A stretch of 41,893 nt of DNA from Rhodospirillales bacterium (GCA_025351925.1 JANXVC010000532.1:1-41893); one strand, 5' to 3'; positions 7,966-16,305 are shown, numbered from the stretch's first letter. Translations and numbers: made by a program. The notes: a model not told the origin generated them from the letters alone.

Positions 7966-8484
7966 CTACTCCGTCCCGCCTGCAGGAGCAGCCGCCGCAG
8001 ACTTGTAGGTGTTGCAGGTCCGCGCACCGGTGCCGAAGAACGCTTCGCAGTCGGAGTAGCTCGGCTCGCCACGATGCTGGACGTTGGCAATAACATAGTC
8101 GGTCACCGCCTCAATCTCGCTCGGCCTCAAGTAGGCCAAAGGCTCGATCGGAATGTCCTTGCCTAGTTCCTGGCGTGTGATTCCATAGCACCCATCGCCG
8201 TCATAGGCGCCGCGCAGGTGATAAGGCATTCCGGTGCCGGGCCGGCCGCAGCTCAGGACCTCAATAATCTGCTCGCGCGTCAGTGCCGATTTGCGCAGCG
8301 ACAGGGCATCGCCGCCATAGCCGCCGCCGCCGTCACCGTGCCATTTATGGCAGCCAACGCAATTCGCGCGCTGGTAAATCTGCTTGCCCTGGCCAGCCGG
8401 GCGATGCTCGCCCGGGTCCTGGGCCAACGCCGAGGCGCCAGCCAGCGTAACCAGCATCCCGGCCGCAATCAAAGCAAGTCGCAT
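7966..8484 (-). CDS. Periplasmic c-type cytochrome
   Basis: A 172-residue monoheme cytochrome c. A signal peptide (residues 1-21, ending ASALA) precedes the heme-attachment motif CVGCH at residues 42-46; Met86 in GTGMPYH is the likely distal ligand. The C-terminal Cys pair (SDCEAFF, RTCNTYK) is an addition to the basic fold. Its position directly downstream of a PQQ alcohol dehydrogenase matches the xoxF-xoxG type arrangement, so it probably takes electrons from that enzyme (inference from context). A very stable hairpin separates the two genes and may set their relative expression. Confidence 0.9.
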   Translation of the reverse strand: MRLALIAAGMLVTLAGASALAQDPGEHRPAGQGKQIYQRANCVGCHKWHGDGGGGYGGDALSLRKSALTREQIIEVLSCGRPGTGMPYHLRGAYDGDGCYGITRQELGKDIPIEPLAYLRPSEIEAVTDYVIANVQHRGEPSYSDCEAFFGTGARTCNTYKSAAAAPAGGTE

Positions 8485-8508
8485 ATTCGTCTCTCAAACT
8501 AAGGAGAT

Positions 8509-8544
8509 GACCATACCGGCGGGCACGCGCCCGCCGGTATGGTC
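8509..8544 (-). promoter_or_regulatory. Perfect 16-bp hairpin between dehydrogenase and cytochrome genes
   Basis: Arms GACCATACCGGCGGGC (8509-8524) and GCCCGCCGGTATGGTC (8529-8544) match perfectly around the loop ACGC. It begins six bases after the PQQ dehydrogenase stop and ends 24 bases before the cytochrome ATG. On the transcribed strand it is followed by ATCTCCTTAG, not a run of T, so it resembles an mRNA-stabilising or partial-attenuation element more than a simple intrinsic terminator. Confidence 0.85.
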
Positions 8545-8549
8545 CAATA

Positions 8550-10310
8550 TCAGAGCGCGAAGACGTAGAGCATCGAGCCGTTCTGCATCTTCTTCAGCTC
8601 GGGCGTCGATTCGATGAACCATTTGTCCCAAGCGCCACCGACCCCGACCAGAATGGCGACATACTGCTTGCCATCGACCGAGAAGGTCATCGGCGGCGCG
8701 TTCACCCCGCCGCCTGTGTTGAACTCCCACAGCTTCTCCAGCGACTTCGCGTCATACGCCATCACCTGGCCGGAGGGCTGGCTGGCGAACACCAAATCGG
8801 GCGTCGCGAGCAAGCCGCCGAGCTGTGGATAGTACGTGTCCACCTTGCCAGTCACCTTACCGGTGGTGACGTCGATCGCGGTGATGCTGCCGGTGATGCG
8901 CTCGTGCTCGCTTGGGCCGCCGCCCGTGTAAAACTCGCGCGCCTTCCACCCTCCCGTCTTCGTCTCCTCAACCGTGATGCGGTTGCAGCTCTCGATCACC
9001 GGGATGTACCAGCGCTGCAAAGTCGGATTGTATGCGGTCGGCGGCCAGTTCTTGCCGCCCATGTTGCCGGGGCAGATGTCCGCAACCTTGTTGGTGCGGG
9101 ACGGCGTCGCGGCGACGTTGTATTTCTGCACCGGCAACGCCGCGTCATACTCCGCCGGCTTGCCAGTCTCCGGATTCAGCCCCGCCGTCCAGGTTACCCG
9201 CTTGACGAACGGCGTACCCCAAACGAACTCGCCGCTGGCGCGGTCCACGGCGTAGCCGAAGCCGTTGCGGTTGGCGTGCAAGGCGAGACGCGAGGGACGC
9301 CCGTTGACCTGCGTATCGACCAGCACGTTTTCAGACGTGCTATCGTAGTCATAGGGGTCATTCGGCGTGTGTTGGAAGTGCCACTTCACCTTGCCGGTGT
9401 CGAGGTCGATGCCGAGCGACGAGTCGGTATAGAGGTTATCGCCGGGCCGGTGCGCGCTGTCCCAGTCCGGACCCGGGTTGCCGGTGCCCCAGACCAGCAT
9501 GTTGGTTGCGGGATCGTAGCTTCCGGTCACCCAGGTGGGACCGCCGCCATTGGCCGCAGCGCCGGTGCTGCCGCCCCAGCTCTCGCTGCCGGCCTCGCCC
9601 TTGGCCGGGATGGTGTAGGTCCGCCAGACCTCCTTCTGTGTCGTAAGGTCCGTCGCCGCCAGCCAACCGCGGATGCCATACTCGCCGCCGCCGACGCCGG
9701 TGATCGCCAGGTTCTTCACCACGAGCGGTGCGCCGGTCACGGTCTCGCCCTTGTCGGGATCGGCCACCTGGCGCTGCCAGGCGATCTCGCCGGTCTCACG
9801 GTTGGTCGCGATCAGCCGTCCGTCGAGCGTGTGCGACACCACCATGTCGCCCGAAAGCGCAATCCCGCGATTGTTGACGCCGCAGCACGCCACGGCGCCG
9901 GCCCAGTCGTGGTCGGTCTTCGGGTCCATCTTCCACGCCAGCGCGCCCTTGGCGACGTCGATTTTATAGACCGAACCCCAGCCGTCGGTGACATATAGGA
10001 AGCCGTCCATGGCAAGCGGCGTGCCCTCGAGCCCACCATGCGACCAGATGCCGCCCGGCTCGATGCCGCCCAGCGCCATGGTGAAGGCGACCTTGAGACC
10101 CTTTACGGTGTCCTTGTTGATCTGCGACAGCGTGGAGAAACGCTGCGCCGAGTAGGAACCATGGTGAGTCAGCCAGTTGGCCGGTTCCTGGGTCGCATTC
10201 AGCAACCGGTCGGGCGTCACATCAGCGGCCAGCGCCGGCGACACTGACAATCCGGCCAGCACGGTGCAGTTAAGGGCAATCTTACGCAAAGACGGCTTCA
10301 ATACAAACAC
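8550..10310 (-). CDS. PQQ-dependent alcohol dehydrogenase, lanthanide type (XoxF/ExaF-like)
   Basis: A 586-residue type I quinoprotein that oxidises primary alcohols in the periplasm using PQQ. A signal peptide ends at about residue 29 (SPALAA). The vicinal disulfide that stacks on PQQ is Cys142-Cys143 (AVACCGVNNRG). Metal and cofactor residues by family alignment: Glu210 (GGGEYG), Asn278 (WGTGN), catalytic Asp321 and, two residues on, Asp323 (PYDYD). The second Asp is the marker of lanthanide-binding enzymes such as XoxF, ExaF and PedH; calcium enzymes have a small residue there. Arg348 (HANRNG) is the expected PQQ contact. There is no fused cytochrome domain. Start is GTG at 10310 with GGAGA five bases upstream. 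Substrate range is not deducible. Confidence 0.93.
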   Translation of the reverse strand: MFVLKPSLRKIALNCTVLAGLSVSPALAADVTPDRLLNATQEPANWLTHHGSYSAQRFSTLSQINKDTVKGLKVAFTMALGGIEPGGIWSHGGLEGTPLAMDGFLYVTDGWGSVYKIDVAKGALAWKMDPKTDHDWAGAVACCGVNNRGIALSGDMVVSHTLDGRLIATNRETGEIAWQRQVADPDKGETVTGAPLVVKNLAITGVGGGEYGIRGWLAATDLTTQKEVWRTYTIPAKGEAGSESWGGSTGAAANGGGPTWVTGSYDPATNMLVWGTGNPGPDWDSAHRPGDNLYTDSSLGIDLDTGKVKWHFQHTPNDPYDYDSTSENVLVDTQVNGRPSRLALHANRNGFGYAVDRASGEFVWGTPFVKRVTWTAGLNPETGKPAEYDAALPVQKYNVAATPSRTNKVADICPGNMGGKNWPPTAYNPTLQRWYIPVIESCNRITVEETKTGGWKAREFYTGGGPSEHERITGSITAIDVTTGKVTGKVDTYYPQLGGLLATPDLVFASQPSGQVMAYDAKSLEKLWEFNTGGGVNAPPMTFSVDGKQYVAILVGVGGAWDKWFIESTPELKKMQNGSMLYVFAL

Positions 10311-10392
10311 GCTATTCTCCCAATTTTAATTTTCTATCAATCTTATCACTTGTACTAGATCGATATTTTTACTAGATAAACATTTTACTTTT
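10311..10392 (-). promoter_or_regulatory. AT-rich leader with direct repeats upstream of the first PQQ dehydrogenase
   Basis: This 82-base gap is strikingly AT-rich against the GC-rich surroundings. It contains two direct copies of TACTAGAT (10353-10360 and 10370-10377), 17 bases apart, and poly-A/T tracts. It ends in the ribosome binding site of the dehydrogenase. Such a region is a good candidate for a dedicated promoter or operator of the dehydrogenase gene; no precise -35/-10 pair is claimed. Confidence 0.5.
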
Positions 10393-10647
10393 TTACTTAC
10401 CGAACTTCTCAATCTTGCTCTTTTCCGTCTCATTCATCTGTTTGACGGTCGAGTCCTGGTTCTGCGCCCCGGTCGTCTGACTGGTCGTCGCGGCAGGCGC
10501 CGTGCTGGGCACCGAGGTCTGCTCCGGGCCCCGGGCAGGCCGGGCCTGCGACGCGGCGCCGGGCCCCGTTGGTGTCGTCGTCTGCGCCACAACCGGAAGC
10601 GACCCAGCAGCAACGACAGCGAGAAACGCAAGCATTGGCTTCAACAT
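10393..10647 (-). CDS. Small exported low-complexity protein upstream of the PQQ dehydrogenase
   Basis: An 84-residue protein I do not recognise. Residues 1-21 are a signal peptide (MLKPMLAFLAVVAAGSLPVVA). The mature part is rich in Thr, Pro, Ala, Gln and Gly, with no cysteine, and ends in a charged helix-like stretch (NETEKSKIEKFGK). Start is ATG 10647 with GGGAG eight bases upstream; longer starts would run back across the hairpin into the molybdenum-subunit gene. It lies between the molybdenum subunit and the dehydrogenase on the same strand. The 92-residue gene at 14224 is a protein of similar style beside the second dehydrogenase. Confidence 0.75.
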   Translation of the reverse strand: MLKPMLAFLAVVAAGSLPVVAQTTTPTGPGAASQARPARGPEQTSVPSTAPAATTSQTTGAQNQDSTVKQMNETEKSKIEKFGK

Positions 10648-10669
10648 GATGGAACTCCCGATGCGAACA

Positions 10670-10692
10670 GGGGGCCGCAGAGTGCGACCCCC
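10670..10692 (-). promoter_or_regulatory. Intercistronic hairpin after the molybdenum-subunit gene
   Basis: GGGGGCCGCA (10670-10679) pairs with TGCGACCCCC (10683-10692) around a GAG loop with a single mismatch. It lies eight bases after the stop of the large oxidoreductase subunit and 22 bases before the next start codon. There is no U-tract, so transcript stabilisation or processing is more likely than full termination. Confidence 0.65.
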
Positions 10693-10700
10693 TACTCTCA

Positions 10701-13040
10701 TTAGACCGCGAGCTGGTCGCGGATCGGCAGGTTGCGGATGCGCTTGCCGGTTGCCGCAAAGATCGCGTTGCACAACGCGGGCGCGAAGGGCGGCAGCCCC
10801 GGCTCCCCCGCACCGCTCGGCGGCGTGCCGGCGGCGGCCGGCACGATGTAGGTGTTAGTCACCCGCGGCGCCTCGTCGATCCGCACAACGGGGTAGTCGT
10901 CGTAGTTGCTTTGCTGCACCCGACCGTTCTTGAAGGAGATCTCCCCCATCTTGGCCACGCTCAGCCCCATGACCGCCGCACCTTCCATCTGCGATTGGAT
11001 GCGCTCGGGGTTGACGAACTGGCCGCAGTCGATCGCGGTATCGACCCTAGGCACCGTCAGCACGCCCTTCTTATCAATCGCCACCTCGACCACCGTCGCG
11101 ATGTAGCTGACGAAGCTGCGGTGCACCGCGATGCCCATGCCGTGCCCGTCCGGCAGCTTCCGGCCCCATCCCGCCTTCTCCGCCACCAATTCCACGACGT
11201 GACGGAGGCGGCCGGTGTCGATCGGGTAGCTCTCGACCGGCTCGCCGTAGTTCCACGGCTTATCAACGGACGCGCTAAATGGCACGATGCGGGCCGGCCC
11301 GATCAGCTCCAGCAGCACGTCCTTTGGATCCCGCCCGGTGGCGTGCGCGATTTCCGCCACCATGGACTGCACTGCGAACGCGCGCGGGATGTTGGACACC
11401 GAGCGCAACCAGCCGATGCGGGTGTGCGCCGCCGCCTCCGGGTTCTCGCAACGCACGTTGGCGATGTCGAACGGCATGTCGATCAGCCCCATGCCCAGTT
11501 CGATCGGGATTTGGTGCTTGGCGTCGGCCACGAACGTCGAGCCGATCGTCGGCGCGGCGCTTCGGTGACGCCAAGCTACCACCTTGCCGGACTTGTCCAG
11601 CCCCGCCTCGATCCGCTCGGCCGAGACCGTGTGCAGGTAGTCGTGGTGGACGTCATCCTCGCGCGTCCACTGCACCCGCACCGGCGCATTCAGCTCGCGC
11701 GCCAGCAGCGCCGCCTCCAGCACGTAGTCGCACTTGGACTTCCGGCCGAAGCCGCCGCCGAGCAGGGTCGTGTTGACCGTTACGTCGTCGGCCGAGATCT
11801 CCAGCGTCTTCGCCAGGTCTTCCCGCGTGCCGCCAGGGCTTTGGACCGGGGCCCAAACCTCCATCTTGCCGTTGGTCCATTTGGCGGTCGCCACCGGCGG
11901 TTCCATGCTGACGTGGGCGAGATGCGGCAGGTAGTATTCGCCCACGATGACCTTGTCGGCGGTCTTGAGCGCACCCTCGGCGTCGCCGTCGTTACGTACG
12001 ACGAGTCCCGGCGCGCGTACGGCGGTTTCCAGTTCCGCGCGGTAGGCGACGCTGTCGTACTTGGCGTTGGCGCCGTCATCCCAAACAATCTTCAGCGCGT
12101 TGCGGCCCTTGATCGCGGAACCGGTGTTGCTCGCGATCACCGCGACGCCGCCGAGCGGCTGGAACTTGGACGGCCAGGGCCAGCCCCGGACCTCCATGAC
12201 GCGCTCGACGCCCGGCACCTTCATCGCCTCCGCCGGGTCGAACGACACCATCTTGCCGCCGGTGACCGGAGGACGGGCGATGACCACATACTTCATGCCC
12301 GGCAGCCGCACGTCGGCGCCGTAGCCGGCCTTGCCCGTCGTGATGTCGCGCAGGTCGGTGATGCTGACGGCGCCCTTGCCGATCAGGCGGAACTCCTTGG
12401 GGTCTTTGAGCCGCAAGGTCTCCGCCGCTGGGACCGTCAGCTTCGAAGCATCCGCGGCGAGCTCGCCAAAGCCCAGGCGGCGGCCGGAGCCGTCATGCAC
12501 GACCTCATGCACGCCGGTCTTGACCTCCGACACCGGAACCTTCCAGCGCTGCGCCGCCGCTGTCTCCAGCATCGTACGGGCGGAGGCGCCGATCTCACGC
12601 ATCGGCAGCAAGTAGTGCCGGGTGCTGCGCGAGCCGTCGGTGTCCTGGTTGCCATACTTCGCCTCGTCGCCCGGCGCTTGCACGATGCGCACGCGCGCCC
12701 AGTCGGCGCCCATCTCATCCGCCACGATCATCGGCAGGCTGGTGCGCACGCCGGTGCCCATCTCGGACCGATGCGCGACGATGGTGACGATGCCGTCCGG
12801 CGCGATGGAGACGAAGACGCGCGGGTCGGTCACCACGCCATGCGGCATGGCCCCAGCGCCCGTGGCGTAGGCCGCCATGGCGCTGCGCGGCAGCATCGAC
12901 GCCGCCAGCACGAGGCCGCCCAGCGCGGTCGCGCCCTTGAACAGCCCGCGGCGGCTGACGTTCTCCACCCGACCGAGTGTCGGGCTGCTGGATGTCTGGC
13001 CGCTGGAGGCTTGCTCACCCAAATTCTGAAAATAGGTCAT
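10701..13040 (-). CDS. Molybdopterin-binding large subunit, aldehyde oxidase / isoquinoline 1-oxidoreductase type
   Basis: A 779-residue xanthine-oxidase-family molybdenum subunit of the IorB/AldH group. A twin-arginine signal ([14 protein letters not shown], about residues 29-56) shows export as a folded holoenzyme. Family landmarks include the molybdopterin loop [12 protein letters not shown], the [13 protein letters not shown] segment, [10 protein letters not shown], and the C-terminal catalytic glutamate Glu746 in GAGEPGLPP. The enzyme would hydroxylate an aldehyde or N-heterocycle with water as oxygen source. It starts four bases after the Fe-S subunit stop. Next to PQQ alcohol dehydrogenases, aldehyde oxidation is the more likely role, as in the AldFGH enzyme of acetic acid bacteria (inference). 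No cytochrome subunit is fused. Confidence 0.92.
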   Translation of the reverse strand: MTYFQNLGEQASSGQTSSSPTLGRVENVSRRGLFKGATALGGLVLAASMLPRSAMAAYATGAGAMPHGVVTDPRVFVSIAPDGIVTIVAHRSEMGTGVRTSLPMIVADEMGADWARVRIVQAPGDEAKYGNQDTDGSRSTRHYLLPMREIGASARTMLETAAAQRWKVPVSEVKTGVHEVVHDGSGRRLGFGELAADASKLTVPAAETLRLKDPKEFRLIGKGAVSITDLRDITTGKAGYGADVRLPGMKYVVIARPPVTGGKMVSFDPAEAMKVPGVERVMEVRGWPWPSKFQPLGGVAVIASNTGSAIKGRNALKIVWDDGANAKYDSVAYRAELETAVRAPGLVVRNDGDAEGALKTADKVIVGEYYLPHLAHVSMEPPVATAKWTNGKMEVWAPVQSPGGTREDLAKTLEISADDVTVNTTLLGGGFGRKSKCDYVLEAALLARELNAPVRVQWTREDDVHHDYLHTVSAERIEAGLDKSGKVVAWRHRSAAPTIGSTFVADAKHQIPIELGMGLIDMPFDIANVRCENPEAAAHTRIGWLRSVSNIPRAFAVQSMVAEIAHATGRDPKDVLLELIGPARIVPFSASVDKPWNYGEPVESYPIDTGRLRHVVELVAEKAGWGRKLPDGHGMGIAVHRSFVSYIATVVEVAIDKKGVLTVPRVDTAIDCGQFVNPERIQSQMEGAAVMGLSVAKMGEISFKNGRVQQSNYDDYPVVRIDEAPRVTNTYIVPAAAGTPPSGAGEPGLPPFAPALCNAIFAATGKRIRNLPIRDQLAV

Positions 13041-13043
13041 GGC

Positions 13044-13496
13044 CTAGGTCCCCGTAGCGGCGACGCGGACCGCCGCCTCGATGCGCTGGTAGCAGCCGCA
13101 ACGGCAAATGTTGCCCGACATGCCGCTGCGGATTTCCTCGTCCGACGGGTTCTTCGTCTCCACTAGCAACGACGCCGCCTGCATGATCTGCCCCGCCTGG
13201 CAGAATCCGCATTGCGGCACATTCAGCTCACGCCAGGCCCGCTGCACCGGATGGTCGCCTTGTGGGTGCAGACCCTCGATGGTGACGACCTCCTGCCCGG
13301 CCACATCGGAGATCGCGGTGATGCATGAGCGTGCCGCGCCGCCAGCGACGTGTACGGTGCAGGCGCCGCACAGTGCCTGGCCGCAGCCGAACTTGGTGCC
13401 GGTCAGGCCCAGCTCGTCGCGCAGGAACCACAACAGCGGTAAGGACGGATCGCCGTCCCAGCTCCGCTCCTGACCGTTCACTTTTACTTTAATCAT
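13044..13496 (-). CDS. [2Fe-2S] small subunit, aldehyde oxidase / isoquinoline 1-oxidoreductase type
   Basis: A 150-residue IorA-like subunit carrying two [2Fe-2S] clusters: the plant-ferredoxin type at Cys38, 43, 46 and 58 ([17 protein letters not shown]) and the helical type at Cys96, 99, 131 and 133 ([13 protein letters not shown]). It passes electrons from the molybdenum site to an external acceptor. It has no signal peptide and must be exported with the Tat-bearing large subunit (known for the family). ATG 13496 is preferred because GGAGG lies upstream and MIKVKVNGQ is the usual family N-terminus; extensions to 13550 overlap an upstream hairpin. Confidence 0.94.
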   Translation of the reverse strand: MIKVKVNGQERSWDGDPSLPLLWFLRDELGLTGTKFGCGQALCGACTVHVAGGAARSCITAISDVAGQEVVTIEGLHPQGDHPVQRAWRELNVPQCGFCQAGQIMQAASLLVETKNPSDEEIRSGMSGNICRCGCYQRIEAAVRVAATGT

Positions 13497-13684
13497 ATCT
13501 GGAAATCCTCCGATTGGCCCGTCTGCGGGCAGCGCGGTTGCCCGCCCCAAATGCTCGTCACCGGAAAGCCGGCGTGGGGACCGAAATAGTGGTCTCCCCG
13601 ATCAACTCCGGTCAACTCCAAAGCGTAGCGGCAGGCTCGGCTGAATGCCAACCGGAATCCGTACCGTCGTGTGGTGGCCGCAGG
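13497..13684 (-). promoter_or_regulatory. Leader region of the Fe-S/Mo subunit genes, with hairpins and a direct repeat
   Basis: This 188-base gap precedes the Fe-S subunit gene. It holds a perfect 7-bp hairpin (GCGGGCA 13525-13531 with TGCCCGC 13539-13545), a second one with a 2-base offset in one arm (GGGGACC 13576-13582 with GGTCTCCCC 13591-13599), and a direct repeat TCAACTCC at 13603 and 13613 (10-base period). It is the longest gap within the minus-strand block apart from its upstream edge, so an internal promoter here is plausible but unproven. Confidence 0.4.
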
Positions 13685-14227
13685 CTATGGCGGCGCTGGC
13701 TCATGGATCTCTGGCGCCTTAACGCCCTCGTACTCCAGGGTGATCACCACCCGCATCGTGCCCTCCTGACTCTCGAACCGCCGCGGCCGCCCATCCTGTG
13801 TGCCGACCCAAAGCCGGCTGCTGGCGCTATCCGGTGCCGACACGTCTTGCCGATACGTAAATATCCGCATGGGCGTCTCCTCCCCCGCACCATCAACGGC
13901 TTCGCAGTGGTGCGGCGGATAGCGGACCAGTCCAGTTGCCAATGCCTCGCGGTCAGACGCCGTCATCGGCAGCTTCATCCAGCGTCCGGCCCCCAGCGAC
14001 GTCGCGTAGATCACGTCGTCCACGACGATCTGCTCGCGCTCCATGGGCCGTCGTCGGGTCGGTGAGGTCGCGACCAGGACCGAGCGGTACTGCGGCGCGG
14101 TGCCGATCGAACGCGCCGCGGCCATGACGCCAGCGCAAGCGCCATCGTCCGCCCATGCCGGCATCGCGACGACGCAAAGCGTCGCAGCGGCGACAAACAG
14201 GCGCAGAGCCAAAGCGGCTTGCCTCAC
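13685..14227 (-). CDS. Exported protein of unknown function beside the second PQQ dehydrogenase
   Basis: A 180-residue protein I do not recognise. A signal peptide covers about residues 1-26 (LFVAAATLCVVAMPAWA). The mature part has two cysteines (GACAGVM and HHCEAVD), the segment REQIVVDDVIYATSLGAGRWMKLPM and a beta-rich C-terminus (GTMRVVITLEYEG), suggesting a small periplasmic beta domain. It starts at GTG 14227, overlapping the stop of the preceding gene by four bases (GTGA), so the two are translationally coupled. Position suggests a role with the PQQ dehydrogenase or molybdenum enzyme; no function is claimed. Confidence 0.83.
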   Translation of the reverse strand: MRQAALALRLFVAAATLCVVAMPAWADDGACAGVMAAARSIGTAPQYRSVLVATSPTRRRPMEREQIVVDDVIYATSLGAGRWMKLPMTASDREALATGLVRYPPHHCEAVDGAGEETPMRIFTYRQDVSAPDSASSRLWVGTQDGRPRRFESQEGTMRVVITLEYEGVKAPEIHEPAPP

Positions 14228-14502
14228 GGCCGTGTCGTTGCGGGAGGCGACGGCGTAGCATTCGGGGCTGCCAGGCGTGACGGAGCCAGCGGCGTGCCGG
14301 CCGGGGCTATCTGTCCGGTGGCGTCGGTCGGGGGGCGCTTGCCGCCGTCCGTCGTGCCCCGCGGCGGCGCTACGGCCATGTCAGGCGGCGCGACCTGACC
14401 AGTCGCATCTTTGGGCGCGGCGTTTTGCGCCATGAGGGGGAACGGCGACGTCACGGCGGCCAGCAAACCGCATGCGGCAAAGAGGCGAATCGGACGGGTC
14501 AT
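14224..14502 (-). CDS. Small exported Pro-rich protein with an internal repeat
   Basis: A 92-residue protein with a signal peptide (MTRPIRLFAACGLLAAVTS, cleavage near LMAQ). The mature part is Pro/Ala/Thr-rich and contains two copies of a unit that begins DATGQ followed by Val or Ile, then AP (KDATGQVAPPDMAVAPP and TDATGQIAPAGTPLAP). No cysteine and no recognisable domain. Start is ATG 14502. It is coupled to the next gene by a 4-base overlap. It may be a structural or tethering peptide in the periplasm, but this is a guess. Confidence 0.7.
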   Translation of the reverse strand: MTRPIRLFAACGLLAAVTSPFPLMAQNAAPKDATGQVAPPDMAVAPPRGTTDGGKRPPTDATGQIAPAGTPLAPSRLAAPNATPSPPATTRP

Positions 14503-14535
14503 CGGCACTCTCCTGCTTTTACGCTCAGAATTGGC

Positions 14536-14563
14536 CCCGCCCGCTGCCACCGCCGCGGGCGGG
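14536..14563 (-). promoter_or_regulatory. GC-rich hairpin after the second PQQ dehydrogenase
   Basis: Arms CCCGCCCGC (14536-14544) and GCGGGCGGG (14555-14563) pair perfectly around a 10-base loop, starting eight bases after the dehydrogenase stop. No T-tract follows on the transcribed strand. It resembles the hairpin after the other dehydrogenase gene in position and may likewise protect or attenuate the message. Confidence 0.65.
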
Positions 14564-14571
14564 AAGGCACG

Positions 14572-16305
14572 TCAGCGCTTGCGAACCGCAAACACCCAGA
14601 CGACGCCGCCCTGCGGCACCTCGTTGCGGTAGTCCACGCTCACCTTCGCCAGGCTGTCCTGCATGCGCTGGGCATCGACACCCCAGCCGCTCTGCACCGC
14701 GATGTACTGCACCCCATCCACTTCGTAAGACACGGGCACGCCGGTCACGCCGCTGTTGGTCTTCTGCTTCCACAGCACTTTGCCAGACTTTGCGTCGAAG
14801 GCACGGAAGTCGCGATCGTTGGTGCCGCCCATGAACACCAGGTCGCCACCCGTTGCGAGCACCGGGCCCCAAAGCTGGCTCTTGGCGAAGGGGTGGCTCC
14901 ACATCTTCTTGTTCGTGGACAAGTCCCAAGCCTGCAGCTCGCCTACATGGTCTGCGTTGGGGAATAGCGTCAGGCCGATATCCTCGAGCCCGGCGCCCAA
15001 ATAGAGCTGACCCGGCACGTAGTCCATCATCTTGCCCGACAGCGAGCCGCACAGGTTCTCGTTCGCCGGAATGTAGATCATCTTCGTGCGCGGCGAGTAT
15101 GCCGCTGGCGGCCAGTCCTTGCCGCCCCACAGCGACGGACAGAAATCGACCAGCTTATTCAGGCCGGGCTTACGTGCCTCATCATAGGTCGGGCGCCCGG
15201 TCTTCTTGTCGATCGAGGTGAACACGTTCTGCCGCACGAACGGCACGCCCGAGACGAAGCTGATGCCCTCCTCGCCGCGCTCCAGCGTCCACAGATATCC
15301 ATTGCGGCCGGGATGCACCATGCCCTTGATGGTCCGCCCGTCCTTCTGGATATCGACCAGCATCGGCGGATCCACCTCGTCCCAGTCCCAGGAGTCGTTG
15401 TGGTGATACTGATGCGCAGCCTTGATCGCCCCAGTGTCCACATCGAGCGCCAGGACGGACGTCGTGTGCAGGTTGTCGCCGGGCCGCGCGTTGCCCATCC
15501 AAGGCGCTGCGTTGCCGGTGCCCCAATACGCCGTGCCCTGCTCCGGGTCGTAGGTGCCGGTGATCCAAATGGAACCGCCGCCGGTCTTCCAGGTGTCGCC
15601 GGTCCAGGTGTCGCTGCCGGGTTCGCCGGGCTTCGGGATGGTGTATGTGCGCCACGCCTGCTCGCCCGTATTCGCATCGTAAGCTGCAACGAAGCCGCGT
15701 ATGCCGTATTCGCCGCCGGATCCGCCGACCATGATCTTGCCATGCGCAACCAGCGGCGCCAGCGTCATGTAGTGGCCCTTGCGGTAGTCCTCGACCTCCT
15801 TGGCCCAGATCTCCTTGCCGGTCTTGGCGTCCAGCGCCACTAGGAAGTCATCGACGGTCGCGACATACACCCTGTCCCCGAGCAGCGCGACGCCGCGGTT
15901 GGTCGGGTGCAACTGCGTCAGGTCTTCCGGAAGCTGGCGCTTGTAGCGCCAAAGCTGCTCGCCGGTCTTGGCGTCCACCGCGATCACCTGGGCCTGCGGC
16001 GTGGTCACGAACATCACGCCGTCATTGACGATCGGCGGCGACTGGTGCCCCTCCATCACCCCGGTCGAGAGTGTCCAGACCGGTACCAGGTCGGCTACGT
16101 TGGAGGTATTGATCTTGTCCAGCGGGCTATAGCCCTGACCGTCATAGGTGCCGCGATACATCAGCCAGTTGCGCGGCTCCGGGTTTTGCAGCCGCTGCTC
16201 AGTGACGGGGCTATAGGTCTTCACCTCCGCCTGGACCGGCCCGGGCGCGCCCGCCAGCCCCGCAAACGCCACGCCAGCCATAAGCATTCGTTTGAAATTC
16301 CGCAT
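14572..16305 (-). CDS. Second PQQ-dependent dehydrogenase, Asp-x-Asp type, no vicinal disulfide
   Basis: A 577-residue quinoprotein of the methanol/ethanol dehydrogenase family, exported by a signal peptide (residues 1-26, PGPVQA). Family alignment gives Glu199 (SGGEYG), Asn265 (WGTGN), catalytic Asp307 and the lanthanide-marker Asp309 (SWDWDEV). The beta-propeller repeats (AWDLSTNKKMW, AFDAKSGKVLW) are intact. Unlike the first dehydrogenase it has no adjacent cysteine pair: the corresponding stretch reads TQLHPTNRGVALLG. The ring that stacks on PQQ must therefore differ. The two dehydrogenases are clearly divergent, not a recent duplication, so they probably have different substrates. It lies 64 bases after the Rieske gene. 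Confidence 0.92.
   Translation of the reverse strand: MRNFKRMLMAGVAFAGLAGAPGPVQAEVKTYSPVTEQRLQNPEPRNWLMYRGTYDGQGYSPLDKINTSNVADLVPVWTLSTGVMEGHQSPPIVNDGVMFVTTPQAQVIAVDAKTGEQLWRYKRQLPEDLTQLHPTNRGVALLGDRVYVATVDDFLVALDAKTGKEIWAKEVEDYRKGHYMTLAPLVAHGKIMVGGSGGEYGIRGFVAAYDANTGEQAWRTYTIPKPGEPGSDTWTGDTWKTGGGSIWITGTYDPEQGTAYWGTGNAAPWMGNARPGDNLHTTSVLALDVDTGAIKAAHQYHHNDSWDWDEVDPPMLVDIQKDGRTIKGMVHPGRNGYLWTLERGEEGISFVSGVPFVRQNVFTSIDKKTGRPTYDEARKPGLNKLVDFCPSLWGGKDWPPAAYSPRTKMIYIPANENLCGSLSGKMMDYVPGQLYLGAGLEDIGLTLFPNADHVGELQAWDLSTNKKMWSHPFAKSQLWGPVLATGGDLVFMGGTNDRDFRAFDAKSGKVLWKQKTNSGVTGVPVSYEVDGVQYIAVQSGWGVDAQRMQDSLAKVSVDYRNEVPQGGVVWVFAVRKR

Noticed and set aside
8509-8544. Calling the 16-bp hairpin an intrinsic terminator
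   Set aside because: No T-tract follows on the transcribed strand, and the next gene in the same direction is a functional partner.
8904-9998. Plus-strand open frame (364 codons) opposite the first PQQ dehydrogenase
   Set aside because: Antisense shadow with low-complexity composition and no motif.
10911-13166. Very long plus-strand open frame (751 codons) opposite the molybdenum subunit
   Set aside because: It is the antisense shadow of a well-identified GC-rich gene. Its product is rich in Arg, His, Asp and Val with no family motif, and the minus-strand frame holds all catalytic landmarks.
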